Source of the DNA: Bradyrhizobium lablabi
Lineage (GTDB): Bacteria > Pseudomonadota > Alphaproteobacteria > Rhizobiales > Xanthobacteraceae
Assembly: GCF_018129385.1 (NCBI RefSeq)
Contig: NZ_JAFCLN010000006.1
Coordinates: 62,001 to 126,000 of the forward strand
DNA length: 64,000 nt
Direction of reading: 5' to 3'
The position numbers and the translations under genes are program-made. The notes below the pieces were generated by a model, which saw nothing but the letters and a program-made list of their open reading frames with translations, was not told the origin of the DNA and did not search any database. Shown here piece after piece: positions 18,528 through 25,572 of this stretch. Position 1 is the stretch's first letter. Each line of letters begins with the position of its first letter.

Positions 18528-20285
18528 ATGGCTCGACTACTCTCGGTGAACGTCGGACTTCCGCGCGATGTCGAGTGGAAGGGCCGCATTGTACACACCG
18601 GGATCTGGAAAAATCCCGTTGCTGGCCGTTGCCGGGCCGGCCGGTTGAATCTGGAGGGCGACGGTCAGGGCGATCTGGCCGGCCACGGGGGTGAGCAGCG
18701 CGCGGTCTTTGTCTACCAGATCGAGTCGTATCGCTACTGGCAGCAGCAGCTCAAGCGAACCGGCTTGGTCCACGGACAATTCGGCGAAAATTTCACAATC
18801 GAAGGATTGCCTGACGATGCCGTCTGCATCGGCGACCGTTTTCAGATCGGCAGCGCCCTGTTCGAGGTCTCTGCGCCTCGCGTCACCTGCTATCGCGTCG
18901 GCATTCGGATGAACGAGCCGCGCATGCCGGCATTGCTGACATCCAGCGGACGTCCGGGATTTTACTTCCGGGTGCTCCGGGAGGGCGAGGTCGGCGCCGG
19001 CGACGACATCGTGAAGGTGGGCGAGGCGGGCGAGCGGATGACCGTCGCGGAGATCAACGCCCTGCTCTATTCGCCCGATCATGCGCGCGATCGATTGCAG
19101 CGGGCCTTGCGGATCGAGGCGCTGTCGCCCGGATGGCGGGCGTCGTTCGAGGCGATATTGCAGGGCCCGGCGACCGCGGGGACCGGCAACGCCGGCCTCT
19201 CGCCGGCGGCAGCAGCGCATCCGGCGGCGCCGGGATTTCAGCCGCTCACGGTGGCGGCGATCGATCAGGAGTCCGCGGACGTCCTTTCGATATCGATGCG
19301 GCATCCCGACAACCAGCCGCTACTGCCTGCCCTGCCGGGTCAGTACGTCGTGTTGCGCCTTGCGACCGGCAGCGGTCATCCGCTCTATCGCAGCTACTCG
19401 CTCTCCGGTCCCGCTTCGACGGAACGCTATCGGATCAGCGTGAAGATCGAACCGAATGGAGCGGCTGGCAACTGGCTGAAGGAGCATGTCCGGGTCGGAG
19501 ATGCTCTCGACGTCAGCTCGCCGCGAGGAAGTTTTGTCCTGCAATCCGGACACCGCCCCGTGGTGTTGCTCAGCGCCGGCATCGGAGCGACGCCTGTGCT
19601 GGCCATGCTGTACGCGCTGGCGGCGGGCCGCTCGCCACAGCAGGTCCTATGGCTGCACGCGGCGCGCGACCGGCAGCATCATCCGTTTTCCACCGAAGTC
19701 CGCCGCCTGATGTCCGCACTTGCTCACAGCCGCAGCTACGTTTGCTACAGCAGGCCGGGACCGCACGACAAAATGGGCGACGATTTCGACGCCAGCGGTC
19801 ACCTGTCGCGGTCGGTGCTCGACCAGATCGGAATCCCCCGAGAAGCGGACATCTATCTCTGCGGTCCCTCCCCCTTCATGGCAGAGATGAAAGAAACGCT
19901 TGCGGCCATCGGCGTGGCACCAGCGCAAATCCATGCTGAGATCTTCAACGGCAGCGAACCGCTCACCCCCGGCGTTGTCGGCGCAGCGACACGCGCTCCA
20001 CATCTGCCGGAGGACGATGCGAAGACCGGTCCGCTGGTATCGTTCGCCCGAAGCGGCATCGCCGTGCACTGGAAGGCGTCGGCCTACCAAAGCATTCTGG
20101 AGCTGGCGGAGGCATGCGACGTGCCGGTGCGCTGGTCGTGCCGGACCGGTGTTTGTCACAACTGCGAAAGCGGCCTGGTGTCGGGCGCGGTCGCCTATGA
20201 ACCGCAGCCCCTCGACAAACCCGCGGACGGCAACCTTCTCGTCTGCTGCTCACAACCGGTTGGCGACGTCGTCATCGATCTATGA
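18528..20285 (+). CDS. MOSC domain fused to a ferredoxin reductase with C-terminal [2Fe-2S] domain
   Basis: A 585-residue multidomain oxidoreductase. Residues about 1-170 form a YiiM-like MOSC domain (GDLAGHGGEQRAVFVYQ, FGENFTIEGL, APRVTCYRVGIRM with a conserved Cys). About 235-335 is the FAD domain (RSYSLSG), about 340-480 the NAD(P) domain (LLSAGIGATPVLAMLYAL, YLCGPSPFM), and the C-terminus is a plant-type ferredoxin (SCRTGVCHNC...CCSQP). Electrons would pass from NAD(P)H through FAD and Fe-S to the MOSC module or another partner. GGAG lies before the ATG. It overlaps the VOC gene by four bases. MOSC domains bind molybdopterin or pyridoxal-related ligands; the substrate here is unknown. Confidence 0.92.
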   Translation: MARLLSVNVGLPRDVEWKGRIVHTGIWKNPVAGRCRAGRLNLEGDGQGDLAGHGGEQRAVFVYQIESYRYWQQQLKRTGLVHGQFGENFTIEGLPDDAVCIGDRFQIGSALFEVSAPRVTCYRVGIRMNEPRMPALLTSSGRPGFYFRVLREGEVGAGDDIVKVGEAGERMTVAEINALLYSPDHARDRLQRALRIEALSPGWRASFEAILQGPATAGTGNAGLSPAAAAHPAAPGFQPLTVAAIDQESADVLSISMRHPDNQPLLPALPGQYVVLRLATGSGHPLYRSYSLSGPASTERYRISVKIEPNGAAGNWLKEHVRVGDALDVSSPRGSFVLQSGHRPVVLLSAGIGATPVLAMLYALAAGRSPQQVLWLHAARDRQHHPFSTEVRRLMSALAHSRSYVCYSRPGPHDKMGDDFDASGHLSRSVLDQIGIPREADIYLCGPSPFMAEMKETLAAIGVAPAQIHAEIFNGSEPLTPGVVGAATRAPHLPEDDAKTGPLVSFARSGIAVHWKASAYQSILELAEACDVPVRWSCRTGVCHNCESGLVSGAVAYEPQPLDKPADGNLLVCCSQPVGDVVIDL

Positions 20286-20758
20286 ACGTGAGGCGAGACA
20301 CGATGAACACGACAGGTGCGACAGCCGCCAAATTCTCGGTCGAGGTGGTCACGGTGCCGGTGAGCGACGTCGAGCGGGCGCTGCGGTTCTATGTCGACCG
20401 TGCCGGCTTTACCCTCGACGTCGACTATGCGCCGAACGATGCGTTTCGCGTCGTGCAGCTTACCCCGCCGGGCTCCGGTTGCTCGATACAGATCGGGCGC
20501 GGACTGACGGACGCGCCCGCGGGATCGCTTCGCAACATCTATCTCGTCGTCAGCAACCTCGCGGACGCGCGGCGGCGCCTGCTCGGGCGCGGGGTCGAGG
20601 TCAGCGAGATCAGGCACAAGATACCCATTGAGGCCTGGGACGGAGGTTTCGCAGCGGGGCTTGATCCCGCACGCCGGGACTATGCCAGCTTCGCCGATTT
20701 CTCCGACCCGGACGGCAACACCTGGGTGCTTCAGGAACGCGGTTACCGCGGCAGCTAG
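20282..20758 (+). CDS. VOC (glyoxalase/bleomycin resistance) superfamily protein
   Basis: A 158-residue protein with paired beta-alpha-beta-beta-beta modules: VEVVTVPVSDVERALRFYVDRAGF and FRVVQLTPPGSGCSIQIG, then NIYLVVSNLADARRRLLGRG and SFADFSDPDGNTWVLQE, the latter holding the usual metal-ligand Glu position. VOC members include glyoxalases, dioxygenases and resistance proteins; no specific substrate can be named. The start overlaps the stop of the MOSC fusion (ATGA), showing translational coupling; an in-frame ATG at 20303 is an alternative. Confidence 0.88.
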   Translation: MNVRRDTMNTTGATAAKFSVEVVTVPVSDVERALRFYVDRAGFTLDVDYAPNDAFRVVQLTPPGSGCSIQIGRGLTDAPAGSLRNIYLVVSNLADARRRLLGRGVEVSEIRHKIPIEAWDGGFAAGLDPARRDYASFADFSDPDGNTWVLQERGYRGS

Positions 20759-20766
20759 TTCTGTCC

Positions 20767-21300
20767 TCATCGAGCTGCTTCGCCCGACGATGCGATGTCA
20801 GCGGAGGTGCTCGGCATTCGTAATTTTACCAGAGACCGCGGCAGGGAGGCGAGGAACAACACCACACAGACGCACAGCAGGACGATATCCTTGAACAGAA
20901 ACTCGCCGGTCAGGTTCCATGCGATTGGGTCCGCCGAAAGACTCCACGTGACGACACCCGGCGTTGTGAAGAAGAACGACCACGTGATCGCAAAGGTGAT
21001 CACGCCCATCAGCGAACCGACGGCCGACAGAAGCGGGCTGAAAGCACCCGCCGCAAGCAGAGCCGCAATGACAAACTCGGTAACACCGAGGAAATACGCT
21101 TCTCCCCTCAGCCCGAACAGCGACAACCACGAAATAAACGGACTGTTGCTGATGAAGGGGGCGATGCCCTGCGCAGAGTGCAACGTGAATTTCTGTATGC
21201 CGAACGACACGAAGATGACGACCATGACCCAGCGAAGGATCGCCAGCAGGCGATAGGAGCCGCCGCCGCTTTCGGCGACGTTGAAAGATGCCTTCATCAT
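20767..21300 (-). CDS. DUF417 (YkgB-like) membrane protein
   Basis: A 177-residue inner-membrane protein with four hydrophobic helices (LRWVMVVIFVSFGIQKF, EFVIAALLAAGAFSPLL, GSLMGVITFAITWSFFF, LFKDIVLLCVCVVLFLA). The FGIQKFTLHSAQGIAPFI and GEFLFKDIVLL segments match the DUF417 family, where E. coli YkgB and RclC belong; RclC is a reactive-chlorine response protein, so a stress role is plausible by family only. An ATG at 21300 follows a GGAAGGA site; the open frame extends to 21348. Confidence 0.85.
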   Translation of the reverse strand: MMKASFNVAESGGGSYRLLAILRWVMVVIFVSFGIQKFTLHSAQGIAPFISNSPFISWLSLFGLRGEAYFLGVTEFVIAALLAAGAFSPLLSAVGSLMGVITFAITWSFFFTTPGVVTWSLSADPIAWNLTGEFLFKDIVLLCVCVVLFLASLPRSLVKLRMPSTSADIASSGEAAR

Positions 21301-21629
21301 GCCGTCATTTCCTTCCCTTGCCGATTTTCGGCTGGCGCAGCGCTCCATCTGGAAGCTTTACGCGCGAGAAGGGCGGCCGTGTTACGTGGCCATCGAGTTT
21401 TGCCGTCTCACAATGATGTGCGTATGCGGCAAACATGTTTGACCGAACGGTGAAGCGAAACAAACGGTCGGTAATGTTGCGGGACTAGTCCTTGCAACCA
21501 CCGGCGGCCGTTAAGCTAACTCGTCAACGTTACCGCGCGACCTGTCCTTGTCGAGCGTTTGCACGAGCGGTCGATCTTTGATTACATCGTTGCGTCCGTT
21601 TATTTCGTTTATAGTTCAGGGGATTTTTC
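21301..21629. other. Intergenic region between divergent DUF417 and small-protein genes
   Basis: About 330 bases without a gene. It must contain the promoters of both flanking divergent genes. It is noticeably more AT-rich near 21570-21625 (ttatttcgtttatagttc). No operator or structured element was identified. Confidence 0.5.
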
Positions 21630-21836
21630 GTGAGTGAAGCAATCAAGGTCATTGCCGGCCACTACGTTCGACTGAAAGACCGGGCCGCGCTGGAGAGCAT
21701 GCGCGAACACCGGAACAGGCTTCTGCAAAACTATCGCATCCACGCCGCTCAGGGCTTCAGGGTAGAGACCCTGGAAAAGTCGTTGCAAAGCGACGTCGAT
21801 GCGCTGGACGAGGCCTTGTCTCGCCTTTCGACGTGA
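21630..21836 (+). CDS. Small hypothetical protein
   Basis: A 68-residue soluble protein starting at a GTG (GTGAGTGAAGC). It is helical and charged (KDRAALESMREHRNRLLQNY, VETLEKSLQSDVDALDEALSRL), without membrane segment or signal. The codon use is GC3-biased like true genes nearby, and the amino-acid composition is protein-like. No family recognised. A coiled-coil or adaptor role is possible but unsupported. Confidence 0.6.
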   Translation: MSEAIKVIAGHYVRLKDRAALESMREHRNRLLQNYRIHAAQGFRVETLEKSLQSDVDALDEALSRLST

Positions 21837-21952
21837 TGTGAAGGAGTGCCGAGGGGACATTCTCTGTGGCGGCTTCAGCAGAGTCACCGGAGTTGCCTCG
21901 TCGGGACGCAGCGCTTAAGCACCAGCCGTGGCTCCTCCTCAGCGCGACGCGG

Positions 21953-22183
21953 CTATTTCTTCACGTCACCTCTTTTCGGTGCCCCCTTCGACATGTCTTT
22001 CCTGGACATGTCCTGCTTGCTGTCGCGGGTGTTCACGCCGGTAGTGTCCATCGCTCCGCTTTCCCGGGCGCCCTTTGTCACTTCGGGATGATCCATTCCG
22101 GTCTGCGGCGCGGGGCCGGTATTGTCGGCGAAGGCGGGGCCGCACATGAGAATGACCGCGGCGGCTGCGATAAGCTGCTTCAT
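21953..22183 (-). CDS. Small secreted protein of unknown function
   Basis: A 76-residue protein with a clear signal peptide (MKQLIAAAAVILMCGPAFA, cleavage before DN). The mature chain is short, polar and apparently unstructured (DSKQDMSRKDMSKGAPKRGDVKK at the end, Lys/Asp-rich). It follows the small membrane protein gene at 22193-22450 by nine bases and is probably co-transcribed from the EcfG-like promoter upstream of that gene. Function unknown. Confidence 0.75.
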   Translation of the reverse strand: MKQLIAAAAVILMCGPAFADNTGPAPQTGMDHPEVTKGARESGAMDTTGVNTRDSKQDMSRKDMSKGAPKRGDVKK

Positions 22184-22192
22184 GACGCTTGC

Positions 22193-22450
22193 CTATTCCG
22201 CCGTCCGTTTGTCGACGACATTCGGCCGGCGGGGCTGGTCCGACCTGATTTCATCAGGATGGGACGGCGTCACGCGCGCGCCGGCTTCTTCGGCCGCGGC
22301 GCTGGTTTCGGGCGACGGGGCTTGCGGAAAGTGCGACAGGCGCGGGTTTTCGATCTCGATCATGAACAGGCCCGCGACCGAGATCGCGGCGATTACCAGC
22401 ATGATCAAGGCGACGTCGAATTTCGGACGATAGTGATCAAATCTGCTCAT
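22193..22450 (-). CDS. Small single-pass membrane protein
   Basis: An 85-residue protein with one transmembrane helix near the N-terminus (FDVALIMLVIAAISVAGLFMI, residues about 11-31) and a long polar C-terminal tail (PSPETSAAAEEAGARVTP). No family recognised. The ATG at 22450 stands eight bases after the -10 element of a GGAAC-N17-CGTT promoter, so the message may be nearly leaderless. It shares a transcript with the secreted protein gene that follows. Confidence 0.72.
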   Translation of the reverse strand: MSRFDHYRPKFDVALIMLVIAAISVAGLFMIEIENPRLSHFPQAPSPETSAAAEEAGARVTPSHPDEIRSDQPRRPNVVDKRTAE

Positions 22451-22458
22451 GATGAAAA

Positions 22459-22484
22459 AACGGCAATGCCCGCCGCTTTGTTCC
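22459..22484 (-). promoter_or_regulatory. EcfG-like general stress promoter
   Basis: On the minus strand GGAAC (22484-22480), 17 bases, then CGTT (22462-22459). This matches the -35/-10 consensus of the alphaproteobacterial general stress sigma factor EcfG (GGAAC-N16/17-CGTT), known from the literature on that family. It drives the small membrane protein at 22450. Confidence 0.6.
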
Positions 22485-22684
22485 GCACCGTTGGTATTAG
22501 AAGTGGGGCCGCCGGCCCACTTAATATGCCCGGCGGCCCCTGCGCCGGCCACTTCCAATTGCCCCTGCACAAATAGAGCGATGACCGGCACATCTGGAAG
22601 TCATGCCTGTTCCGGCGCGCGGCTGCGCCCGGCCCCGCGCCGGGAGGGCGCGAGGCCATGCAGTCAGCGCCGTCAACGCCGGTG

Positions 22685-22933
22685 TCAGTCGCGCTCGTGG
22701 ATGATGACCTTGTCGCGGGGCTCGCGGCGTTCCTTGCGGATCACCGTGGTTTCGTTACGCGGCTCGCGTTCCTTGATCACGGTGGTGCGCCGCTCGGTGC
22801 GGGGGCTTTGGCCGACCGTCACGCCGGCGCCCACGGGGCCGACGCCCACACCGACGCGGGTATCTTGCGCGCTTGCAACGTTCGCCGCCAGCGAAAGGCC
22901 GGCCGCAACAAAAATCAGTGCCGTCTTCATCAT
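22685..22933 (-). CDS. Small secreted protein, Arg/Glu-rich
   Basis: An 82-residue protein with a signal peptide (MMKTALIFVAAGLSLAANVASA, cleavage before QD). The mature part starts with a Gly/Val stretch (VGVGVGPVGAGVTVG) and continues with charged near-repeats (RRTTVIKEREPRNETTVI and RKERREPRDKVIIHERD) that look like three short beta strands separated by Arg/Glu turns. No family recognised. It lies on the same strand as the neighbouring small secreted genes in this stress-like island. Confidence 0.75.
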   Translation of the reverse strand: MMKTALIFVAAGLSLAANVASAQDTRVGVGVGPVGAGVTVGQSPRTERRTTVIKEREPRNETTVIRKERREPRDKVIIHERD

Positions 22934-23090
22934 GTTTCATTCCTCATTGGCTGCCCGCGCAGGATCAATCATGGACAACGGTTCAGGTTCCGCCTTTGGC
23001 GGCGAAGCTGCCCGCATGAGGAATGGCTGATGGGCGCATGCGCCGGGAACAGCCAAGATAATGTCAGCGCACCCGCACCGCGCAAAAGTC

Positions 23091-23177
23091 TCAGAAGTAC
23101 GTCACGAGCACGGCGGTGCCCAGCACGAGCAGAATGCTGATCGCGATGATGAAGAGGAAAAATCTTCCCAAGACCAT
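23091..23177 (-). CDS. Possible 28-residue membrane peptide
   Basis: An ATG at 23177 after a GGGGGT stretch opens a frame of 28 codons ending at TGA (23091-23093). The peptide is one hydrophobic helix (MVLGRFFLFIIAISILLVLG start, then TAVLVTYF) with one Arg near the N-terminus, as in small membrane proteins. A longer overlapping frame in this region is not protein-like. It is short, so chance cannot be excluded; conservation would decide. Confidence 0.45.
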   Translation of the reverse strand: MVLGRFFLFIIAISILLVLGTAVLVTYF

Positions 23178-23410
23178 ACCCCCAAGACACGCCTCCGGCC
23201 GTCATCCGATCACACGGTAAATCGTGGTGACGGGAAGCTGCGGCAATGCAGAATGCGATCACCATGCAGACAAGGACTTCGTCGCGGTCGAACTCCGGCA
23301 TGCCGCGCCAACGGTTGCCGTCAACGGTTCGTTCCGTCCCTCTGCTCGGCGAGGCCCCTCAAGGAACTTGTTCAGGCAGGAACCAGCGCATCCAAGCGGA
23401 CTTGAATCGA

Positions 23411-23489
23411 TGGGCCAGCCCCCCACCAAAAACACTGGCCCAGCACGGTTCCGCCTCAAGCCCCCAACCCCCAAGGGTGGGACCGTGCT
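23411..23489 (+). ncRNA. Two adjacent perfect hairpins: structured leader or small RNA candidate
   Basis: TGGGCCAG (23411-23418) pairs with CTGGCCCA (23435-23442), and directly after it AGCACGGT (23442-23449) pairs with ACCGTGCT (23482-23489). Both loops are C-rich (ccccccacc; cccccaaccccc), as in anti-Shine-Dalgarno loops of some rhizobial small RNAs. The pair ends 15 bases before the DUF2934 start codon, so it may be a 5' leader controlling that gene. The rest of 23178-23410 shows nothing further. Confidence 0.4.
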
Positions 23490-23504
23490 CCCAAGGACAG
23501 GGAA

Positions 23505-23684
23505 ATGCAGAAGCCGAAAGAAATGGATGTGATACGCCGCGCCTACGAGCTTTGGCAGCAAGCGGGCGAACCGGGCGGCAGAGACGAGGAGTTCTATCTC
23601 GCCGCCAAGGCGGAACTCCAGGAACGCCTCAACGGCGGCAATGCATCCGCAGACGCGGAGAGCGGACCCGCGCAGGCGAAGTGA
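23505..23684 (+). CDS. DUF2934 domain protein
   Basis: A 59-residue protein (MQKPKEMDVIRRAYELWQQA start). The pattern IRRAYELWQQAGEPGGRDEEFYLAAKAEL is the DUF2934 signature (R-A-Y-x-L-W-x-x-A-G-x-P-x-G-R-D-x-x-F-W/Y). DUF2934 proteins are small, helical and common in rhizobia, often several per genome and in stress-related settings; their function is unknown. AAGGACAGGGAA provides the ribosome site. The gene is preceded by two strong hairpins. Confidence 0.8.
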   Translation: MQKPKEMDVIRRAYELWQQAGEPGGRDEEFYLAAKAELQERLNGGNASADAESGPAQAK

Positions 23685-23728
23685 CGAGGCGGCCTATCGG
23701 CCGCCCTTTGGGGGGAGGCAGCGCTGCC

Positions 23729-23986
23729 TTACCGGTAGTGGCGGTGGTGCCGGGAATGCTTGCGATAGATCCGCGGGCCCATCTGTGCGTAGCTGCCGTA
23801 CGTGCCCCAGCCCCGGCGGGCCTGGTAATCACCGGTATAGGGACTGTTCGGACCGAGGTTCTGGCAATTGGCGTCGGGATAGAACTGGGCGCACCAGCCG
23901 GGATTGCTGACCACGGGCTGGGCGGCGGCGGGCGTGGCCATGGCTGCGATCGCCAGCGATGCCGCGCCGATCAAGGCAGATTTCAT
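23729..23986 (-). CDS. Small secreted protein with Tyr/Gly-rich mature part and His/Arg tail
   Basis: An 85-residue protein. Signal peptide MKSALIGAASLAIAAMA with cleavage near AAAQ; the mature part has two Cys spaced to form one disulfide (GWCAQFYPDANCQNLG), a Tyr/Gly-rich stretch (YTGDYQARRGWGTYGSY) and a basic His-rich end (RKHSRHHRHYR). The His/Arg tail could bind metal or anionic polymers, which is speculation. AGGAGA precedes the ATG at 23986. The frame is open further upstream to 24136 but those residues are not protein-like. Confidence 0.75.
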   Translation of the reverse strand: MKSALIGAASLAIAAMATPAAAQPVVSNPGWCAQFYPDANCQNLGPNSPYTGDYQARRGWGTYGSYAQMGPRIYRKHSRHHRHYR

Positions 23987-24328
23987 GATGGTCTCCTGTT
24001 CGATGGCCAATGACAATTCAGGGCTACCGACAACCGTTCCTGCCTTGAAAATGGAGACTGCGTGAACAGGAACGCTGGCGCGGGCGGCGGCAAAGCGCCC
24101 GGCGGCGGCGCGTTCGCGATCCGCGCGCACGCGCAAACGCCGCGCGGCGTAGCGCTCGGCAGCTTAGGAACCATCGCGGCGCCAGCGGCGTAGAATCCCG
24201 CTCCCGGCTCGAAGCCCCCCAAAACCGCAACCGGGAGTACAACCTCCAAGGTTGGCGGCCTCGGCGCGCCCCCTATCCCGTGCCGGGGCCGTTTGGCGTC
24301 ATCAGCGGTCCACGACCTCCGGCCTCGA

Positions 24329-24353
24329 GGAACAGCCCCAACTGCGAGGCGTT
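24329..24353 (+). promoter_or_regulatory. EcfG-like general stress promoter
   Basis: GGAAC (24329-24333), 16 bases, CGTT (24350-24353): an exact match to the EcfG consensus. The start codon of the downstream gene is at 24361, so transcription would begin at or next to the ATG. The remaining intergenic DNA (23987-24328) is very GC-rich (repeated gcgcgc and ggcggc runs) and shows no gene. Confidence 0.65.
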
Positions 24354-24360
24354 AGTCGGG

Positions 24361-24606
24361 ATGCGCGCGAGGGAAAAGCAATTGCCGTGGCTGCTGATCG
24401 CCCTGCTGGCGGCCATGGTGTTCTGCAAGTTCTATCCCGCCGGCGCGATATGGGAGAGCGACATGGAAGTCGTCTATTTCATCGGAGCGTTCATTCTGCT
24501 CGCGGCGCTGATCTATGGCACGCTGCAATATCACTACCGCAACAGGGCCGCGACCCGGGCTGGAGAGGAAGTTACGCGCGAGCGCTATCGCCGCAACGAG
24601 AGCTGA
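24361..24606 (+). CDS. Small two-helix membrane protein
   Basis: An 81-residue inner-membrane protein: a short basic N-terminus (MRAREKQ), helix 1 (LPWLLIALLAAMVFCKFYP), an external loop containing EsDMEVV, helix 2 (YFIGAFILLAALIYGTLQY) and a basic cytoplasmic tail (RERYRRNES). No family recognised. The start at 24361 lacks a Shine-Dalgarno sequence and lies seven bases after a perfect EcfG -10 element, consistent with a leaderless stress-induced transcript. Confidence 0.72.
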   Translation: MRAREKQLPWLLIALLAAMVFCKFYPAGAIWESDMEVVYFIGAFILLAALIYGTLQYHYRNRAATRAGEEVTRERYRRNES

Positions 24607-24632
24607 TCGTTCGCGCCTCGAAAGAATTCCGA

Positions 24633-24956
24633 CTACGCCGCCATCTTCCGGCATGATTCCGCGCAGGCCTCGCATGCGGCGACGCATTCATCCATTCCGC
24701 CGATCCTCCGGCAGTCCCTGGCGCATTCCGCACAGATCTCCGCACATTCGGCGCAGATGTGCTTGTGATGCGGCGAGTTGATCAGCATGAAATGCGCCGA
24801 CGTCCGGCAGATTTCCGCACACGCCATCATCAGGCGAAAGTGGGCGGGCTCGGTATGCTTTCCGCCCGTCTCAAGGCAGTGGTTCATCGCGGTGGCGAGG
24901 CATGTCTTGTAGCAGCCAAGACAGGTCTCGATGCAGCGGGTCATTGCTTCGTTCAT
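24633..24956 (-). CDS. Four-helix-bundle copper-binding protein (Csp / DUF326 family)
   Basis: A 107-residue cytosolic protein with about 16 cysteines, many in CxxxC spacing along helices (CIETCLGCYKTC, CAEIC, CAECAEICAECARDC, CVAACEACAESC). This is the pattern of Csp copper-storage proteins, which hold many Cu(I) ions inside a four-helix bundle and tetramerise. No signal peptide is present, so it resembles the cytosolic Csp3 type. The ATG at 24956 follows a GAGGG site. A near-consensus EcfG promoter lies 34 bases upstream, suggesting stress control. Confidence 0.9.
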   Translation of the reverse strand: MNEAMTRCIETCLGCYKTCLATAMNHCLETGGKHTEPAHFRLMMACAEICRTSAHFMLINSPHHKHICAECAEICAECARDCRRIGGMDECVAACEACAESCRKMAA

Positions 24957-24989
24957 CGCGGGCCCTCGTTCGAAATCGATCCCGATTGC

Positions 24990-25015
24990 AACCTTTTTGC
25001 GGGATGACGAGTTCC
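24990..25015 (-). promoter_or_regulatory. Near-consensus EcfG-like promoter of the Csp gene
   Basis: On the minus strand GGAAC (25015-25011), 17 bases, GGTT (24993-24990). One base differs from the CGTT consensus. Spacing to the Csp start at 24956 leaves room for a normal ribosome site. Confidence 0.4.
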
Positions 25016-25065
25016 AGTCACGGCCTGCGCTCAAGCGCGGCACGAAGCCAGATCCGGAGCACGAC

Positions 25066-25272
25066 ATGGCGAAGAAAGCGAAGAAGCGGAAGTACTCGAA
25101 AGGCGCCGCCAAGAAGGTCAAGCGCGCAATGAAGAAGCGCAAGGCCGGCACGCTTCGCAGCGGCCGCTCGGGCAAGAAGGTGAAGAGCCGCAAGCAGGCG
25201 ATCGCCATCGGCCTCTCCGAAGCGCGCAAGAAGGGCGCGAAGGTGCCGAAGAAAAAGAAGAGGAAGTCCTAA
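25066..25272 (+). CDS. Lys/Arg-rich DUF6496-type small protein
   Basis: A 68-residue extremely basic protein (Lys and Arg make up nearly half), with KRKYSKGAAKKVKRAMKKRK, a central SGRSGKKVKSRKQAIAIGLSEARKKGAKVP and a final KKKKRKS. The QAIAIGLSEARKKGAKVP element is the conserved core of DUF6496/Ku-associated-like small basic proteins, common in rhizobia. It probably binds DNA or RNA; this is inferred from charge. GGAGCACGAC gives the ribosome site. Its stop overlaps, tail to tail, the end of the small gene on the opposite strand. Confidence 0.8.
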   Translation: MAKKAKKRKYSKGAAKKVKRAMKKRKAGTLRSGRSGKKVKSRKQAIAIGLSEARKKGAKVPKKKKRKS

Positions 25273-25421
25273 CTCGCAGGTTGCGGAGCCTCTCCGGCCG
25301 GACAGGCCACCATCCACTCGTCAAGTCCGTCGTCGGTGTCCTCGAGAACGAGGCGCCGGCGGAAGGTCGTCTGCCGCGTCCGCGGCTCGGCGCGATGCCG
25401 CAGGTTTCGCCGGGTCGTCAT
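25269..25421 (-). CDS. Possible 50-residue hypothetical protein
   Basis: ATG at 25421 after a GGAAC-like purine stretch; 50 codons ending at TAG (25269-25271). The N-terminal half is basic (MTTRRNLRHRAEPRTRQTTF), the C-terminal half acidic (VLEDTDDGLDEWMVACPAGE). Codon third positions are strongly G/C, as in real neighbours. It overlaps the DUF6496 gene end by four bases. No family recognised. Confidence 0.5.
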   Translation of the reverse strand: MTTRRNLRHRAEPRTRQTTFRRRLVLEDTDDGLDEWMVACPAGEAPQPAS

Positions 25422-25513
25422 GGCCGTTGTTCCTTTTTCAGCCCGCCCGCCGATACCAACAAAACGAGTTCGGGGGCGGACCGTTCCAGCACGGATGCCG
25501 CAGCACCGGCAAT

Positions 25514-25538
25514 GGAACCGTCGTTGTGGCCTCCGGTT
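25514..25538 (+). promoter_or_regulatory. Near-consensus EcfG-like promoter of the flavodoxin-fold reductase gene
   Basis: GGAAC (25514-25518), 16 bases, GGTT (25535-25538), one base off CGTT. The start codon at 25573 is 34 bases downstream with a GGAAGGAG site between. Confidence 0.45.
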
Positions 25539-25572
25539 GATTTTCATCATCAACGGAAGGAGACGAGCAGCC

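Noticed and set aside
22449..23140. Plus-strand frames (193 and 160 codons) over the small secreted genes
   Set aside because: Shadow frames; the minus strand holds proteins with clear signal peptides or membrane helices.
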